Assembly (NCBI GenBank): GCA_029248755.1
Contig: JAQWIR010000015.1
Coordinates: 1 to 64,000, forward strand
Direction of reading: 5' to 3'
From: Porticoccaceae bacterium
GTDB lineage: Bacteria; Pseudomonadota; Gammaproteobacteria; Pseudomonadales; Porticoccaceae
DNA length: 64,000 nt
This document shows, piece by piece, positions 7,864 through 16,400 of the stretch (positions are counted from its first letter, which is position 1; every line of letters begins with the position of its first letter). The notes below the pieces were generated by a model that was not told where the DNA came from, ran no database searches, and saw nothing but the letters and a program-made list of their open reading frames with translations. The position numbers and the translations under genes were made by a program.

Positions 7864-8919
7864 ATGGGATTATTGGCCCTTTATATAGGCTTAGCTTTAG
7901 GCGTATCTTTTCTTTGTTCGATTCTTGAGGCGACACTGCTATCACTTACGCCAACTTACTTGGCTAGCTTAGAGACTAAACGTCCTAGAGTAGGGGCTAT
8001 GTGGCGTAAGTTTAAAGCCGATATTGATAGACCCCTTGCCGCTATTCTGTCACTAAATACTATTGCTCATACAGTGGGTGCAGCGGGTGCGGGTGCTCAG
8101 GCAACTCAATTATTTGGCGAACTTTATTTTGGTATTATTTCTGGCGTTCTTACTTTATTAATCCTTATTTTTTCGGAGATTATCCCCAAAACCCTTGGCG
8201 CGCGCTATTGGAAGCAACTCGCGCCGGTTTGTGGCTATATTCTGCGCTGGGTGCAGTGGTTTATGCACCCATTAGTTGTGGTATCAAAAAAGTTAACTGG
8301 ATGGTTGGCCCCCAGTGGCGAGGGCCCAACGCTTTCGAGGGATGACTTTCATATGTTGGCCACTATGGGGCGTCAAGAAGGGGTAATTAATGCCGATGAG
8401 GCCCAAGCTATGAGTGCGCTCTTAGCTTTTAGGGGGTTGGTGGCTAAGGATGTTATGACGCCGCGAACGGTTATTGCCTCATTACCTTCGGATATCACTG
8501 TCGCCGAGGTTTCCCCAACAGACCCGTCGTTAAGATTTTCTAGAATTCCTATTTTTCTCGATCATAGTGAGGATTTTATTGGCTTCGTTCGTAAAGATGA
8601 ATTGTTTAAAGAGGCGGCTGAAGGTCGAAGAGAAACTGAGCTGATTAAACTTAAGCGAGATTTTGTTAGTGTATTAGAAAGCAAGCCATTGCCAGATTTA
8701 ATGCAAACCATGGTGAATGAACGGGTATCAATAAGCTTGGTGGTGAGTGAATATGGCGATCCATTGGGAATTGCGACCATGGAAGATTTGGTTGAAACCA
8801 TGCTGGGCATGGAAATTGTCGATGAATCAGATAGCCATATTGATATGCAGGAGCGCGCTCGTCAGTTATGGCTTTTAAGGGCTAATGCATCAGGGATAAA
8901 ATTCGAAAATAAAAAATAA
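7864..8919 (+). CDS. CNNM/CBS domain membrane protein (hemolysin/CorC-like)
   Basis: A 351-aa protein with an N-terminal CNNM (DUF21) membrane domain of about three to four helices (residues 1-150) containing SILEATLLSLTPTYLASLE and the FSEIIPKTLGARY motif. A cytosolic CBS pair follows (about 185-320), with KDVMTPRTVI and GDPLGIATMEDLVETMLGMEIVDE. The acidic CorC_HlyC tail found in longer members is missing. CNNM proteins are linked to magnesium and other divalent cation transport. The ATG is preceded by a strong GGAGGAG. The stop codon lies inside a 7-bp tandem repeat, so the last residues (ENKK) come from repeat DNA. Confidence 0.85.
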   Translation: MGLLALYIGLALGVSFLCSILEATLLSLTPTYLASLETKRPRVGAMWRKFKADIDRPLAAILSLNTIAHTVGAAGAGAQATQLFGELYFGIISGVLTLLILIFSEIIPKTLGARYWKQLAPVCGYILRWVQWFMHPLVVVSKKLTGWLAPSGEGPTLSRDDFHMLATMGRQEGVINADEAQAMSALLAFRGLVAKDVMTPRTVIASLPSDITVAEVSPTDPSLRFSRIPIFLDHSEDFIGFVRKDELFKEAAEGRRETELIKLKRDFVSVLESKPLPDLMQTMVNERVSISLVVSEYGDPLGIATMEDLVETMLGMEIVDESDSHIDMQERARQLWLLRANASGIKFENKK

Positions 8920-8964
8920 AAAATAAAAAATAAAAAATAAAAAATAAAAAATAAAAAATAAAAA
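8906..8964. repeat. heptanucleotide tandem repeat (AAAAAAT), about 8 units
   Basis: A T occurs exactly every seven bases from 8910 to 8959 in an otherwise pure A tract, giving about eight AAAAAAT units. The array begins in the last codons of the CNNM gene and includes its TAA stop. Such arrays change length by slippage. Because the stop comes at the second unit, extra copies further on would not change the protein. Confidence 0.95.
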
Positions 8965-9024
8965 GGGTGTCTTTGCCAATAAAAGCCTAAAAAAAGCTTA
9001 AATTACAAATGACACCCCTAACTG

Positions 9025-11250
9025 TTAGTCGGCTGTCAGTGTGAAGTTAACGCCTTGAAGATCCTCAGAGCTGGAGCCAATAAACAGCTTAAACTTGCCT
9101 GCCTCGGCTTTGAAACTCATATCTCTGGTGTAGAACGCAAGATCATCTGTGCTAATGGTAAAACTAACCTCCTGACTTTGCCCGGCTTCCAACGCAATCT
9201 TTTCAAAGCCTTTAAGTTCTTTGACGGGGCGAACAACAGAGCCTACTAAATCTTGGATATAAAGCTGAACGACTTCTTCACCCAATCGCTTTCCAGTATT
9301 GGTTACTGTAACAGTAGCGCTGAGGGTCTCAGTAAAATTGATACTATCAGTGCTGAGCTTGATAGGTGAATAAGAGAATTCTGTATAGCTTAGGCCATAA
9401 CCAAACGGATACAGCGGACTATTAGGGCTGTCGATGAACTTACTGGTATAACGAGCATCACCCATGGGTCGACTTACCCGTTTAGCATTGTAATAAATCG
9501 GAATTTGGCCTGTTTTGCGTGGCACTGTCATGGTTAATTTTGCTGATGGGTTGTAATCACCAAATAAAACATCAGCTAATGCATTGCCAGCTTCTGAGCC
9601 CAAAAACCAACCATTTAGAACAGCAGGTATATTCTCTGCAGACCATTCAATGGCCAGAGGACGTCCATTCATAAGTACCATAACCACTGGGGTACCAGTT
9701 TGATGAATCGCTTTAACCAGTTGTTGTTGTGCAGGGTAGAGCTCAATATTGGTTCTACTTGAAGATTCACCGGTTTTATCGGCATCTTCACCCACAGCAA
9801 GAATAACCACATCAGACTTCTTGGCTAGTTCTATTGCTTTGCTTAATTTATCACTGTCTAGCGATTCGAGACCTGAGCCCTCGGCATAGCTAACATTGGT
9901 ATTTGCAGAGACTTTAGCTTTGATACCCTCTAGAAGGGTTACAACATCTTCTGCCTGTCCTTTACCGCGCCAAAAGCCATTCATATGGTATTGGTTGTCA
10001 CCTAAGGGACCAATAACAGCGATATTTTTAATGGTTTTATCAAGAGGCAGTAGTTGATTATCATTTTTTAGCAAAATAATAGATTTGCTAGCCATATCTC
10101 TTGCAGCAGCACGATGTTCGGGGGCTAAAATAAGATTTTTTTCACGTTCCGCATCGATATATTTGTAGGGATTATCAAAAAGGCCTAAATCATATTTAAG
10201 GCGCAGAACTCTGCGGACTGCTTCATCAATTTGCGCTTCATCAACCCGACCATCACGCACTAATTGAGGAAGGAAATTAACAAAAACATCACTTTCCATA
10301 TCGATATCACTTCCGGCCTCAAGGGACATTTCCGCGGCTTCTGCATCGTCTGCCGCAACGCCTGAAGTGACCATGGCGCCAAATGAATCCCAATCTGAAA
10401 CTAACACGCCATCAAAGCCCCACTGACCCCTCAGAACGTCGGTTATAAGATAGGTATTAGCGGAAGAAGGGACACCCTCAAATTCATTAAAGGCATTCAT
10501 AAACGAGCGAACACCCTCGTCTAAAGCCGCTTTAAATGGCGATAAATGCGTTTCCCAGAGTTTGCGTCTTGAGATATCAACATTATTGTAGTCACGACCT
10601 GCAATCACTTCGCCATAGGCGGCAAAATGTTTTGCTGTGGCGGCAATGGTATTAAATTGACTTAAATCATCACCCTGAAACCCTCTTACCCGTGCTTTAG
10701 CGATTTGAGATCCGAGATAAGAGTCTTCACCCGCTCCTTCCATAACCCGGCCCCATCTTGGATCTTGGGAAATATCTACCATTGGCGCAAAGGTCCAGTT
10801 TTGGCCTGCGGCAGAGGCTTCAATAGCGGCAATTCGAGCTGCATTTTCAATAGCTTCTAGATCCCAGCTAGCAGATTCGGCTAAGGGAATAGGAAATATA
10901 GTGCGGTATCCATGAATAACATCAAATGCAAATATAAGTGGAATACCAAGGCGAGTTTCCTCAACCGCATAGCGTTGAGCTTTTTCTACATCTTTAGTAC
11001 CCAGAACATTTAATACCGAGCCCACTAAGCCTTTTTTAACCAGTAAATTACGCTGGCTAATTTTAGACTCGTCAATGTCACCAGTAATAATCTCATAACC
11101 GCTATACTGATTAAGCTGACCCGCTTTTTCTTCTAGCGTCATCTCAGCTAATAGAGTTTCAACTTTGTCATCAATGGTTTGAGAATTATTAAATTGAATA
11201 ACAATGGCAATGGTTATAAATGCCGCAATGGCAATTAGGGTATTTCGCAT
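9025..11250 (-). CDS. bglX: periplasmic beta-glucosidase, glycoside hydrolase family 3
   Basis: A 741-aa GH3 enzyme. Residues 1-20 are a hydrophobic export or anchor sequence. The TIM-barrel domain (about 25-350) carries KHFAAYG near 207 and the catalytic nucleophile Asp286 in VLVSDWDSFG. The alpha/beta sandwich follows (about 390-600, with AVGEDADKTGESSSR, the region supplying the acid/base). A fibronectin-III-like C-terminal domain (about 650-735) is typical of BglX. It releases terminal beta-glucose from oligosaccharides in the periplasm. No glycan-uptake genes adjoin. The 350-bp divergent region upstream holds palindromes that probably control it. The AT-rich repeat of the preceding gene lies 61 bp past its stop. 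Confidence 0.93.
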   Translation of the reverse strand: MRNTLIAIAAFITIAIVIQFNNSQTIDDKVETLLAEMTLEEKAGQLNQYSGYEIITGDIDESKISQRNLLVKKGLVGSVLNVLGTKDVEKAQRYAVEETRLGIPLIFAFDVIHGYRTIFPIPLAESASWDLEAIENAARIAAIEASAAGQNWTFAPMVDISQDPRWGRVMEGAGEDSYLGSQIAKARVRGFQGDDLSQFNTIAATAKHFAAYGEVIAGRDYNNVDISRRKLWETHLSPFKAALDEGVRSFMNAFNEFEGVPSSANTYLITDVLRGQWGFDGVLVSDWDSFGAMVTSGVAADDAEAAEMSLEAGSDIDMESDVFVNFLPQLVRDGRVDEAQIDEAVRRVLRLKYDLGLFDNPYKYIDAEREKNLILAPEHRAAARDMASKSIILLKNDNQLLPLDKTIKNIAVIGPLGDNQYHMNGFWRGKGQAEDVVTLLEGIKAKVSANTNVSYAEGSGLESLDSDKLSKAIELAKKSDVVILAVGEDADKTGESSSRTNIELYPAQQQLVKAIHQTGTPVVMVLMNGRPLAIEWSAENIPAVLNGWFLGSEAGNALADVLFGDYNPSAKLTMTVPRKTGQIPIYYNAKRVSRPMGDARYTSKFIDSPNSPLYPFGYGLSYTEFSYSPIKLSTDSINFTETLSATVTVTNTGKRLGEEVVQLYIQDLVGSVVRPVKELKGFEKIALEAGQSQEVSFTISTDDLAFYTRDMSFKAEAGKFKLFIGSSSEDLQGVNFTLTAD

Positions 11251-11341
11251 AAGTCCCTCGGTGGAGTATTTATTCTAATGTTAAAAAGTGCACAATCTTA
11301 AGCGTTGTTGTTCTAAATTTCACTCCCGGAAAGCAAAATAT

Positions 11342-11355
11342 ACCCAATATTGGGT
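11342..11355. promoter_or_regulatory. 14-bp palindrome, putative operator for bglX
   Basis: ACCCAATATTGGGT is a perfect palindrome 92 bp upstream of the bglX start. It is flanked by direct repeats TTGTTCTAAA (11308 and 11372) and by TTAAGCGTT / AACGCTTTAA (11298 and 11380). A dimeric sugar-responsive regulator could bind here. The palindrome is certain; the regulator is unknown. Confidence 0.45.
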
Positions 11356-11504
11356 GTTATCTCCGGATTTTTTGTTCTAAACGCTTTAATTAGGGTTATT
11401 TAATAACACTTATTGAATCAGGGCGTTCTTGTGCATGAATTAGAACTTATTTTGTTTAAATAGGGAGTTCGAATAAAAAAATCGCACGTAGTTACTACCA
11501 ATAG

Positions 11505-11520
11505 CGTGATGCACGTCACA
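11505..11520. promoter_or_regulatory. CRP/Vfr-like binding site upstream of the minor pilin operon
   Basis: CGTGATGCACGTCACA matches the CRP consensus TGTGA-N6-TCACA at nine of ten positions. It ends 81 bp before the fimT-like start. Vfr, the Pseudomonas CRP homologue, activates type IV pilus genes, so the placement makes sense. Whether this host has Vfr or CRP is not shown here. Confidence 0.6.
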
Positions 11521-11601
11521 AAAACCATCTTTTTTTCTATTAGCTTCTATTTTTTCTGCTTCACTTATGACAATGAAAATAATTTTAAGTGTTAGAGGGT
11601 A

Positions 11602-12171
11602 ATGATTAATCGCAAAAAATTATCAGGTTTTACATTGGTAGAGTTATTGGTGACATTAATGATTTTTTCTACTTTATCACTTTTAGTAGTGCCATCTTAT
11701 TTTAGCTATCAAAGTAGGCAGGCAATAAGCTTAAAAGCATGGGAGATCAAAAGGGCCTTGGAGTTGGCGCGCAGTATTGCAGTGTCAGAGTATATTCAAA
11801 TTAAAGCCTGCCTTGCGGGCTCTAATTACGGCTGTGTGGCTAATTCTGGCACTAAGTTTTTGGTGTTTAAAGATTCCAATAATAATCATCAGTGGGATAC
11901 AGATGAGCCAATATACAAAGATATTGGAATTGAAGATTTTAATATTAAATTATCCGCTTCAGGGCGAGCATCAGTGCGTTTTAGGTCAACTGGAGAGGCT
12001 ATGGAGTCGGGAAATATACAGATTTGTAATATAAAAAAAACTGATTTTTCTAAACAAATTATTTTTATTTACAGTGGGCGAATTCGTATGTCGACAGATG
12101 AAAATAGGGATGGCTATGATGAAAAAAATGGTCGTAATATAGCTTGTAATAATGGGGCTTTGGGACTTTAA
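11602..12171 (+). CDS. fimT: GspH/FimT-family minor pseudopilin
   Basis: A 189-aa prepilin-like protein. The class III leader MINRKKLSG is followed by FTLVELLVTLMIFSTLSLL, with PilD cleavage after Gly9 and the conserved Glu5 of the mature chain. The C-terminal globular domain contains the GspH/FimT pattern (FRSTGEAM...IQIC and FIYSGRIR) and two Cys that may pair. Minor pilins prime type IV pilus assembly in the inner membrane. This is the first gene of a five-gene operon. Its end overlaps the longer ORF of the next pilin, but a better start for that gene lies downstream of the stop. Confidence 0.85.
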   Translation: MINRKKLSGFTLVELLVTLMIFSTLSLLVVPSYFSYQSRQAISLKAWEIKRALELARSIAVSEYIQIKACLAGSNYGCVANSGTKFLVFKDSNNNHQWDTDEPIYKDIGIEDFNIKLSASGRASVRFRSTGEAMESGNIQICNIKKTDFSKQIIFIYSGRIRMSTDENRDGYDEKNGRNIACNNGALGL

Positions 12172-12199
12172 GTTTGGCGTTTCGCACAGGGAGGTAAGA

Positions 12200-12595
12200 A
12201 TGGTAAATAGCAGTAAAAAACATGGATTTACTCTGATTGAAATTATAGTCGTTGTTGCGGTGATTGGCTTATTATTGAGTTTAAATTATTCCAGTAAACA
12301 AACAGTATTTGATAAAAATCACGAGGCCTTAGTCAAAGCTTTTTTACTGGAAGTTTCCAGTCGTCAGGCTAATTATTGGCAAAAGCATGGTGCCTATGCC
12401 GGTAATCTATCGGGTTTAAAGGTAATAGTTCCGAAAAAATTGGCCCAGCATTACACAATAGAGATTGAAAAGTTGGTTTTGCTCTCTGGTCAGCAGGGCT
12501 TTTTAGTCAAGGCAATACCTCTCTTGCAACAGGACATGGATAGGCATTTGTGGATCAATCATCTCGGGGAAAAAAGTGCTAACTGGGCATTTTAA
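12200..12595 (+). CDS. pilE: PilE-like minor type IV pilin
   Basis: The ORF track starts at 12152, but the ATG at 12200 directly follows GGGAGGTAAGA and gives a normal prepilin leader MVNSSKKHG, then FTLIEIIVVVAVIGLLLSL. From this start the protein is 131 aa, typical of PilE-type minor pilins. The mature part has ANYWQKHGAYAGNLSGL and a C-terminal LWINHLGEKS segment like those of PilE. It belongs to the minor pilin operon and probably joins the priming complex with the FimT, PilV, PilW and PilX homologues. The exact pilin subtype is inferred from order and length. Confidence 0.8.
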   Translation: MVNSSKKHGFTLIEIIVVVAVIGLLLSLNYSSKQTVFDKNHEALVKAFLLEVSSRQANYWQKHGAYAGNLSGLKVIVPKKLAQHYTIEIEKLVLLSGQQGFLVKAIPLLQQDMDRHLWINHLGEKSANWAF

Positions 12596-12920
12596 AGCAC
12601 AAAATTCTGCTCAAATTGGGTTTTCTTATATTGAATTAATGGTTAGCGTGCTAATTATAGGTGTAGGTTTTGTTGGCTATGCAGAACTTATTTCTAGGAT
12701 TAAAGCTTCTCAGTATCACGCAGGAAAGCAATTACAATTTACTTTAGAGCAAGATTACACTGAGCAAAATATTAGGATTAATAGGAATGTTTGCTTAATA
12801 CCCCAGTTTTCAAGTAACGCTCTACCTGCTAATTCGCATGACTCTTACCCAATAAATGCTGTTTCTGAAAGAAAGGACTTGATTGTAGTTACCCCTATTG
12901 CGACCCAACAAAAGCACTAG
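12576..12920 (+). CDS. pilV: PilV-like minor pilin
   Basis: A 114-aa protein starting at GTG 12576, overlapping the previous gene by 20 bp with GGGGAAAAAA as ribosome site. The leader ends at Gly15 and the mature chain begins FSYIELMVSVLIIGVGFVGYAELI, a PilV/GspI-like prepilin helix with Glu5. It is shorter than usual PilV (about 160-185 aa), so the globular domain is reduced. The overlap suggests coupled translation. Assigned as PilV by position before PilW and by the signature helix. Confidence 0.72.
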   Translation: MLTGHFKAQNSAQIGFSYIELMVSVLIIGVGFVGYAELISRIKASQYHAGKQLQFTLEQDYTEQNIRINRNVCLIPQFSSNALPANSHDSYPINAVSERKDLIVVTPIATQQKH

Positions 12921-12921
12921 T

Positions 12922-13884
12922 ATGCAACGCGTTAGATTTAAAAATTTAGGTGGGTATAGTCTTATTGAGTTGATGGTTGCGGCTTGTCTGGGATTGGTCA
13001 TTGTTAGTGCAATACATAGGCTATCAAGTAAAACATTGTTTATTTTGCAAGAGATAAAGGCTGCAGGTGAAGTGCTTGAAAATGGTCAATATCTCAGTGG
13101 TTTATTAAGCCGAGAGATTGGTATGGCGGGTTTTTATGGTGACTTTGATTATGCTTATTCTGCTTATATGCCATCGCCTATGCCATCGCCAGATATGTGC
13201 CAATTTATGAGTAAGCAAAAAGTAATTCAGGCAATGCCATATCCACTGATTGGCATAGATAATATTAGTTCTGGTTACCAGCTCTGTGATGGCGAAACTT
13301 TATTGTCTGGTACAGATGTAATTTTGCTGCGCAGATCCTCTGTGATCAAAAAATCCCTCCGATATAAATTAACAGCCGAACAAATATATATTCAGGGCAC
13401 ATGGGCGGGCGTTACACCAGTTGTAGATCGAGGTGATAATGCAGCGGCGTTTAATCTTTTACAAAGTGGAGAGCGTGCGCCGGTTCGCGCCTGGCAGCAG
13501 ACCATCTATTATGTTTCTAAAGATAATGTATTTAAACGTCGTCGATATTTAAAAGGTAAGTATTTACGTTCAGAGCCACTGGTAAATCATGTCCAAGATT
13601 TTCAAGTTGAGTACGCAGTCAGTTCATCTGTGGGCGTCTCACCCTGTAGCTTGGATTATTTATCGGCTCCTTTGACCGACAGTCAATGGCAAAGGGTAAT
13701 TGCAGTTAGGTTTTTTATTCTGGCGCGAAGCTCGTGGCAGGGGGTGAGTCATAGGGGCAAGCTGTTTGATTATGCGGGCAAAATTTTTGCAGTTCAGAGT
13801 GATGGCTATTATCAATTATTCTCAGTATTAGCGCCCATAATGAATAAGCTACCCAATCGGGTGATATTTGATGTTAAAAAATAA
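12922..13884 (+). CDS. pilW: PilW-family minor pilin
   Basis: The ORF track uses TTG 12898, but the ATG at 12922, one base after the stop of the preceding gene, fits better and gives 320 aa. The leader MQRVRFKNLGG precedes YSLIELMVAACLGLVIVSAIHRL. PilW proteins are the largest minor pilins (about 270-350 aa) and share the LLSREIGMAGFYG motif seen here. The long C-terminal domain contains DVILLRRSS and VQDFQVEYAVSS, also common in PilW. Function: part of the type IV pilus tip or priming complex. Confidence 0.88.
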   Translation: MQRVRFKNLGGYSLIELMVAACLGLVIVSAIHRLSSKTLFILQEIKAAGEVLENGQYLSGLLSREIGMAGFYGDFDYAYSAYMPSPMPSPDMCQFMSKQKVIQAMPYPLIGIDNISSGYQLCDGETLLSGTDVILLRRSSVIKKSLRYKLTAEQIYIQGTWAGVTPVVDRGDNAAAFNLLQSGERAPVRAWQQTIYYVSKDNVFKRRRYLKGKYLRSEPLVNHVQDFQVEYAVSSSVGVSPCSLDYLSAPLTDSQWQRVIAVRFFILARSSWQGVSHRGKLFDYAGKIFAVQSDGYYQLFSVLAPIMNKLPNRVIFDVKK

Positions 13885-14386
13885 CCTACAGGGGGGTTCA
13901 ATTCTTATTTTGACCCTTTTAATGCTTTTGTTTTTACAGTTTGTTGCCATAACACTGGTTAATTCAACCAATATTAGTAGTCTGGTCGTGAGGAATTTTC
14001 AAAATAGCATGCAACTTAAAAAAAGTGCCAATAAAGTCATTAATCATGTGCTAAAAAATAAAGATTACTTTATTAACTACAGTATTTATCTAAATAAAGC
14101 AGGTGATTTTAATATTCCATTAAATTCTCTATTAATACCTGAAACTAACGCCAAGATAATTAGTTTTAAGTGTATTGATACGGTTGCTTCTAAGGGCATC
14201 TTAAATTGCGATCTATCTGATAAATATTGGCAATTAATTGTTCAGGTTGAGGATTTGAACACCAAGGCTACTATGCAAATTGTGCAGGGTATAAGTCTTA
14301 GCTTATTACCACAAAACTTGTTAGATGGAGCTGCAAGTGGACCACAAAGAGTGCTGATTAAAACAGTTTGGTGGTATCAGCGTTAG
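13871..14386 (+). CDS. pilX: PilX-like pilus assembly protein
   Basis: A 171-aa protein starting at ATG 13871, overlapping pilW by 14 bp (the tracked TTG is one codon earlier). The N-terminus has the PilX pattern: MLKNNLQGG followed by SILILTLLMLLFLQFVAITLVNSTN, without the usual Glu5. The C-terminal region ends QRVLIKTVWWYQR. It closes the operon; the next gene, nadE, is convergent four bases away. The tip adhesin gene pilY1, usually next, is absent here. Confidence 0.75.
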   Translation: MLKNNLQGGSILILTLLMLLFLQFVAITLVNSTNISSLVVRNFQNSMQLKKSANKVINHVLKNKDYFINYSIYLNKAGDFNIPLNSLLIPETNAKIISFKCIDTVASKGILNCDLSDKYWQLIVQVEDLNTKATMQIVQGISLSLLPQNLLDGAASGPQRVLIKTVWWYQR

Positions 14387-14390
14387 AAGA

Positions 14391-15224
14391 TTATTCGTCG
14401 TAGATGGTCGCAATTGGCAGGCGCTTATGCTGGGTTTTGTTATAGATCTCAATTAGGCGCTTTTCATTTTCTTTGGAAATTTCTTTACCTTCCAAAAAGT
14501 CGTCAATAACATTATAGGGAAGGCCCAAAACCGCTTCATCTTCTTTTTGCGGGCTAAGGCATTCGAGGTCCGCTGTAGGGGTTTTATTAACGATCGAGTC
14601 TGGTGCACCCATGGTTTTGGCCAGTAGTCGAACTTGGCGCTTACTGAGGCCAAATAGTGGCGCTAGATCACAGGCGCCATCGCCATGTTTGGTATAAAAT
14701 CCAGTGATATTTTCTGCTGAATGATCGGTACCTAAAACAAGACCATTAACCAGTCCGGCAATTTGATATTGGCTCGTCATGCGTACTCTTGCCTTTACAT
14801 TGCCTTTAGCAAAGTCGATGGCTTCTTTGGATAGGGGGTTATTTGATTGCTCAAGTGTTTCACACACTTGTTGATTTACTGCATCTGTGGCGGCTTGTAT
14901 ATTCACGCTGAGGGTATTGTCTGGCGCAATAGCATCGAGGGAGGTTTGTGCATCCTGTTCATCTTTCTGCGCTGCGTAGGGCAGGCGAACTGCAAAAAAC
15001 TGATAGTCATCCCTATTAGTTTCTGCTCTGAGTTGCTCTACTGCCAGTTGAGCTAATCGACCGCACGTCAATGAATCAACGCCACCACTGATACCAAGCA
15101 CCAGGCTTTTGCAGCCAGATGCTTGAATTTGTTGTTTGATAAAGTTTACTCGGCGCTCTATTTCAGTATTGGCATCAATAGTGGGTAAAACGCGCATTTC
15201 TTCGATAATAGCTTGCCTACTCAT
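14391..15224 (-). CDS. nadE: NH3-dependent NAD(+) synthetase
   Basis: A 277-aa enzyme catalysing the last step of NAD synthesis, amidation of deamido-NAD with ammonia and ATP. The ATP-pyrophosphatase P-loop LGISGGVDS lies at about 43-51. Further signatures are [50 protein letters not shown], and [17 protein letters not shown]. Length matches the ammonia-dependent class; no glutaminase domain is fused. It converges with pilX and is followed upstream by bamD on the same strand. nadB, an early step of the same pathway, lies separately at about 38.4 kb. Confidence 0.95.
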   Translation of the reverse strand: MSRQAIIEEMRVLPTIDANTEIERRVNFIKQQIQASGCKSLVLGISGGVDSLTCGRLAQLAVEQLRAETNRDDYQFFAVRLPYAAQKDEQDAQTSLDAIAPDNTLSVNIQAATDAVNQQVCETLEQSNNPLSKEAIDFAKGNVKARVRMTSQYQIAGLVNGLVLGTDHSAENITGFYTKHGDGACDLAPLFGLSKRQVRLLAKTMGAPDSIVNKTPTADLECLSPQKEDEAVLGLPYNVIDDFLEGKEISKENEKRLIEIYNKTQHKRLPIATIYDE

Positions 15225-15322
15225 TTACTTATTTGTCCTGCATTGTCTGATGGATATGTCTAAGAATAGACTATCACTGAATCTTTTGATTTTAATCCAA
15301 CCTTTTTTGAAGCAAGCTTTAG

Positions 15323-16228
15323 TTACTCGGGCAGATTGTTATATTGTCTGCGCGTATCAAAAGCCGGTGGAATCACTTGGGCTGTAAAATTGTTTTTAAT
15401 TTTACTTAAAAACCAATTACTTGGAAAAAGTGTTCTGCTGTCAAAATCAAAACCATCATCATTTAATTGAGGATAGTCTGGAAAATTGGTTTCTAAAACT
15501 TTGATCGCATTATCCGCTAATTCATCTTTTCCCATCATATGATACGCCTGAGCCATAACAGCTAGACCATCGGCAACGGCTGGAGTTTTTTGAAAATTTT
15601 CTACCACAAATTGGCCACGATTGGCCGCTGCCACAAGGGCTCCCCGTGAAAAATAGTAGTTGGCTACATTGATTTCTGAACGAGCCAGTTGATTGCGAAG
15701 GCTGATAAGGCGTTGGCGAGCATCAGGAGCGTAGGGGCTATTGGGATATTTTGCTATTAGCTCACCCAATGTTGCGAAGGCTTGTCGGGCAGTACCAATA
15801 TCCCGTTTGCTAGAGTCCAAGGCAAAAAAACCATCAAAAAGCCGGGCATTTTGATTGATTTCACTAAGACCTTTTACATAAATTGCATAGTCCACATTGG
15901 GGTGTTGTGGGTGTAAACGGATAAATCGTTCAGCGGAGGCAATACTGGAACTATGATCACTGGACATATATTGTGCATAAATAAGTTCTAGCTGTGACTG
16001 TTCAGCATACTTACCAAATGGGAATTGTGATTCTAAAAGTTGTAAGTTACCAATGGCAATCTGCCAATTTTTAGACTTTAAACTGCTTTGAATTTTGTTG
16101 TAGAACTCCCGTTCTGTAAAGCCGCTTTCTTCGTTTTCGGTTGATTTTTCATCATTGAACCCCATCCAAGAGCAGTTGGCTAATAGGGCAATGGAAAAAA
16201 TCAAACCGATACGCATGTTGTTTTTCAT
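15323..16228 (-). CDS. bamD: outer membrane protein assembly factor BamD
   Basis: A lipoprotein of about 301 aa from the ATG at 16228 (MKNNMRIG); the track's longer start adds 11 unlikely residues. The lipobox LLANC gives lipidated Cys19. Five TPR units follow, with FPFGKYAEQSQLELIYAQY, FIRLHPQHPNVDYAIYVKGLS and a RDIGTARQAF stretch typical of BamD. BamD is the essential partner of BamA in outer-membrane protein insertion and acts on the periplasmic face. It is divergent from rluD, the same arrangement as bamD-rluD-pgeF in E. coli. Confidence 0.95.
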   Translation of the reverse strand: MKNNMRIGLIFSIALLANCSWMGFNDEKSTENEESGFTEREFYNKIQSSLKSKNWQIAIGNLQLLESQFPFGKYAEQSQLELIYAQYMSSDHSSSIASAERFIRLHPQHPNVDYAIYVKGLSEINQNARLFDGFFALDSSKRDIGTARQAFATLGELIAKYPNSPYAPDARQRLISLRNQLARSEINVANYYFSRGALVAAANRGQFVVENFQKTPAVADGLAVMAQAYHMMGKDELADNAIKVLETNFPDYPQLNDDGFDFDSRTLFPSNWFLSKIKNNFTAQVIPPAFDTRRQYNNLPE

Positions 16229-16400
16229 GTAATATTCCCTGCAAGAGGAGTTTGATAGCAAAATTCTATGGCTGAGTATTTAAACACAGAGCATAGATCA
16301 AGCCAATCTGCTTTACCCTAAATAAGACCTATTAAAGACTAATTAAGTTCAGTCGAAAAACTTTGAAATTAGTATATTGATATTAGAAAGCTTAAAACAG

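Larger units (their letters stand above)
11251..11601. other. 351-bp divergent regulatory region
   Basis: No ORF lies here. Between bglX (minus) and the minor pilin operon (plus) the sequence holds a 14-bp palindrome, two copies of TTGTTCTAAA, an outer inverted AGCGTT/AACGCT pair and a CRP/Vfr-like site. The glucosidase side carries the palindromes and the pilin side the CRP-like site. Confidence 0.6.
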
